The notes under the pieces were generated by a model. The model was not told where the DNA came from. It did no database searches and saw only the letters and a program-made list of their open reading frames with translations. A stretch of 64,000 nucleotides of DNA from Fratercula arctica. Lineage: Eukaryota > Chordata > Aves > Charadriiformes > Alcidae. Made by a program: the position numbers and the translations under genes. This document shows, in pieces, positions 62,001 through 64,000 of this stretch. The stretch is taken from the NCBI GenBank assembly GCA_947846985.1, contig CANTUZ010000005.1, positions 49,007,389-49,071,388 of the forward strand. Reading direction: 5' to 3'. The number at the start of each line of letters is the position of its first letter. The stretch's first letter is position 1.

Positions 62001-64000
62001 GTGAAACTCTTTTTTGCTGAAAAAAACGTTTCCAGCACATTTCATGTACGTAGTCGTAAACAATAGGGCAGAAAACGGCAGGTAATTAACTTTGCTCCTG
62101 AATTTAAGCATTTCCTAGATTATAGTTCTGTATTTAGAAGGAAATGGAAATTGAGTTCACAAGAGGTACATTTTTCAGAAAGTCCTTAGGTGCTTTGAAT
62201 GTTTTACTTCAGAGATCTCATCTGGAATACACTGATTTGGGCATAATAAGATGCATCCCTTGAACCTTTGAAACAAGACTCCTATGAATTCCTCCAACCT
62301 GAACTTTCTTTTTCAGCTTGCTAATGCTCAAAGCTGAACTATCTTGAACTTTCATTTACAACTCAATCCCAACCAGGACTCCATCCTGATATATTATGAA
62401 TGTTGAAAATGCTCTAAGGATTTTCCTCCTTCCTTTTTTCCTGGCCAAACTTGGCATCTGTTCCTGGGGCCCCAGTGCAGAGTGTTCATGCAGAAGGAAC
62501 AAGTCCCAGACATTTTGCAAACCCTTTCTTCCAGAAGGTTTCTTGACCCATTGTGATAGGCTTAAGCGAATAAAATTACTGAGACAAACTCCAAATAAGA
62601 ACCCAGATCTAAATCCTGCTTTTCATGGTTCTTGAACCACTAAGTTGAATAATTGTTTTTCTAGTTGTTTTATGGTTTACAGAAGACATGGTAATCACCC
62701 ACACTGTTTACAGATGTTCAGGTTATCCTGCATTTAATAAGGGGATTCTAGTTTTTCACATACAGTTAGAACGATTGTTTGTTGTGTTTAAAACAGGGTA
62801 CAAAAGTTGATAGCTAATTGAAAGATGTATATAATGAATGAATTATGAAAAGGAAAAGTCTGCATAATGTTCTTTTCTAGGGATGGCTCTCTGTCATTCG
62901 CATGCCACGTTCACGTAAAGCTCTAAAGCAGTCACACTGGAAATAAGTAATTATCCAAGCTAGTGGTGCACAGAGGGGTTCACAGGTAATGTTTACAGTC
63001 TTCTCTGGGAAACTGTGCTCCTCTTCTTCATACTGCTTCTCTCCTTCTTTCCTTTTCCTCTCTGTCTACTCCACATAGCAATGCATATGCTCTGTGCAAA
63101 GGGATGATCCTTCCCAAGGGAGTGTTTTTGGAACATTAAAAGAATGGAAAAAGGTCCCAAGAAAATTCCATTGTCATATGTTTGGTTTTCCAGTGCAGTA
63201 GAGATCTGGAAAATACGATGTAGTTTCAAAGCCTCTGGCTGTGTTGTCTCAGACTTTGATTTCGTCAGTTCTACCAGATTTAGTAATCCTAGGTTTGGTC
63301 TCTACTGGAATGGAAAATTTCTAATTTCATGATCAGGCACATCAGGGAGGGAGTCTCCTTAAACCTATACAAACCAACCCACGCACTCATGCACAGACAC
63401 AAAAGGTAGCTGCTTTTAATCTGCATAACTGCAATTTTGGGATTATGCACTGGTCAATTCCTATTGATGAACTAATTTTCTGCTATTATGAGGCTATGTA
63501 TATTGATCTTGAAATAACCAACAAATCTAAGAGCAGCTATTTGGGACGCAAGAATGTGAGAAGTCTGGTTTGCAGATAACAACAAGTAATTCATCCTGCT
63601 AAGCATCTTCTTAAAGGTAATCAATAATGTCACTGGGATGAAGAATTACATCATTTTGTAAGGATCCTTCTGCACTGGTATGATTCATTGGTGGTGCTTT
63701 TTTTTTGGGGTGGTATGGCACAGCACGCTGCAAGTCTTAGGATGGGGCTTACAAAGGCTTTGTTCCCAGTCTACACTTGACGTACACCACACCACTTTAT
63801 CAAATTCAGTATTGCTTTTTTCTTATTCCCCCAGCATAACAGTTAGTTAACAGAACAGAGCTGATTGAATTAGCATGGTGTGTGAGGAGAAATGAACACG
63901 GATCTTTGATCTCACTGTGGTCGCTCTATAAAAACGAGAAATCTTGTGTATTGAGGTAGTGCCTGCTGACAACTGTATCACAGAAAAATGTATACATAAT
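59024..64000. other. non-coding unique DNA, no gene seen
   Basis: Unique AT-rich sequence. A GC-richer patch at about 60.77-61.09 kb has no recognised coding content. About 59.57-59.70 kb is rich in TAAT-type words (CCTAATAATGG, AAATAATGG, GATTAATGG) and resembles conserved non-coding DNA. No transposon, exon or RNA gene was recognised. Confidence 0.5.

Overview
The window looks like bird nuclear DNA. It holds several CR1 LINEs, some with the typical avian 3' tail of repeated ATTCTATG-type octamers, and one solo long terminal repeat (LTR) flanked by a 5-bp duplication. The sequence is AT-rich, intron-like or intergenic, with scattered T-runs and microsatellites and few CpGs. Nothing is bacterial: there are no operons, ribosome binding sites or CRISPR arrays. 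I cannot name the species. I found no host protein-coding exon that I can defend; the window reads as a gene desert or a long intron.

Layout: 1-16.69 kb is unique non-coding DNA with small simple repeats. At 16.69-18.01 kb two CR1 3' ends lie head to head (minus, then plus), the first preceded by a two-phase pentamer microsatellite. 18.0-22.5 kb is unique. 22.54-26.84 kb is a mobile-element block: an LTR-like element on the minus strand, directly abutted by a 3.3-kb plus-strand CR1. That CR1 keeps recognisable ORF1 (Cys motifs, coiled coil, SGNH/GDSL esterase remnant), ORF2 endonuclease and reverse transcriptase, but is inactivated by frameshifts, a nonsense codon, a large internal deletion and a lost catalytic Asp. 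A TTGGC pentamer lies on both outer sides of the block and may be the duplication of an LTR later interrupted by the CR1.

26.84-55.35 kb is mostly unique DNA. It holds an old CR1 remnant (40.55 kb), microsatellites, a cluster of POU/octamer motifs (38.4 kb), a roughly 86% identical 70-bp local duplication (52.8 and 53.2 kb) and homeodomain-type palindromes that could mark conserved enhancers. 55.35-55.59 kb is a short, little-decayed CR1 3' end on the minus strand. 58.25-59.02 kb is the clearest LTR: 763 bp, minus strand, TG...CA ends, TATA box, polyadenylation signal and a perfect CTTTT target-site duplication. The rest, to 64 kb, is unique.

The recognised elements are independent transposon insertions and do not form a pathway. 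I did not find a convincing new biological system. The best leads are the nested LTR/CR1 composite, the POU-site cluster and the diverged local duplication.
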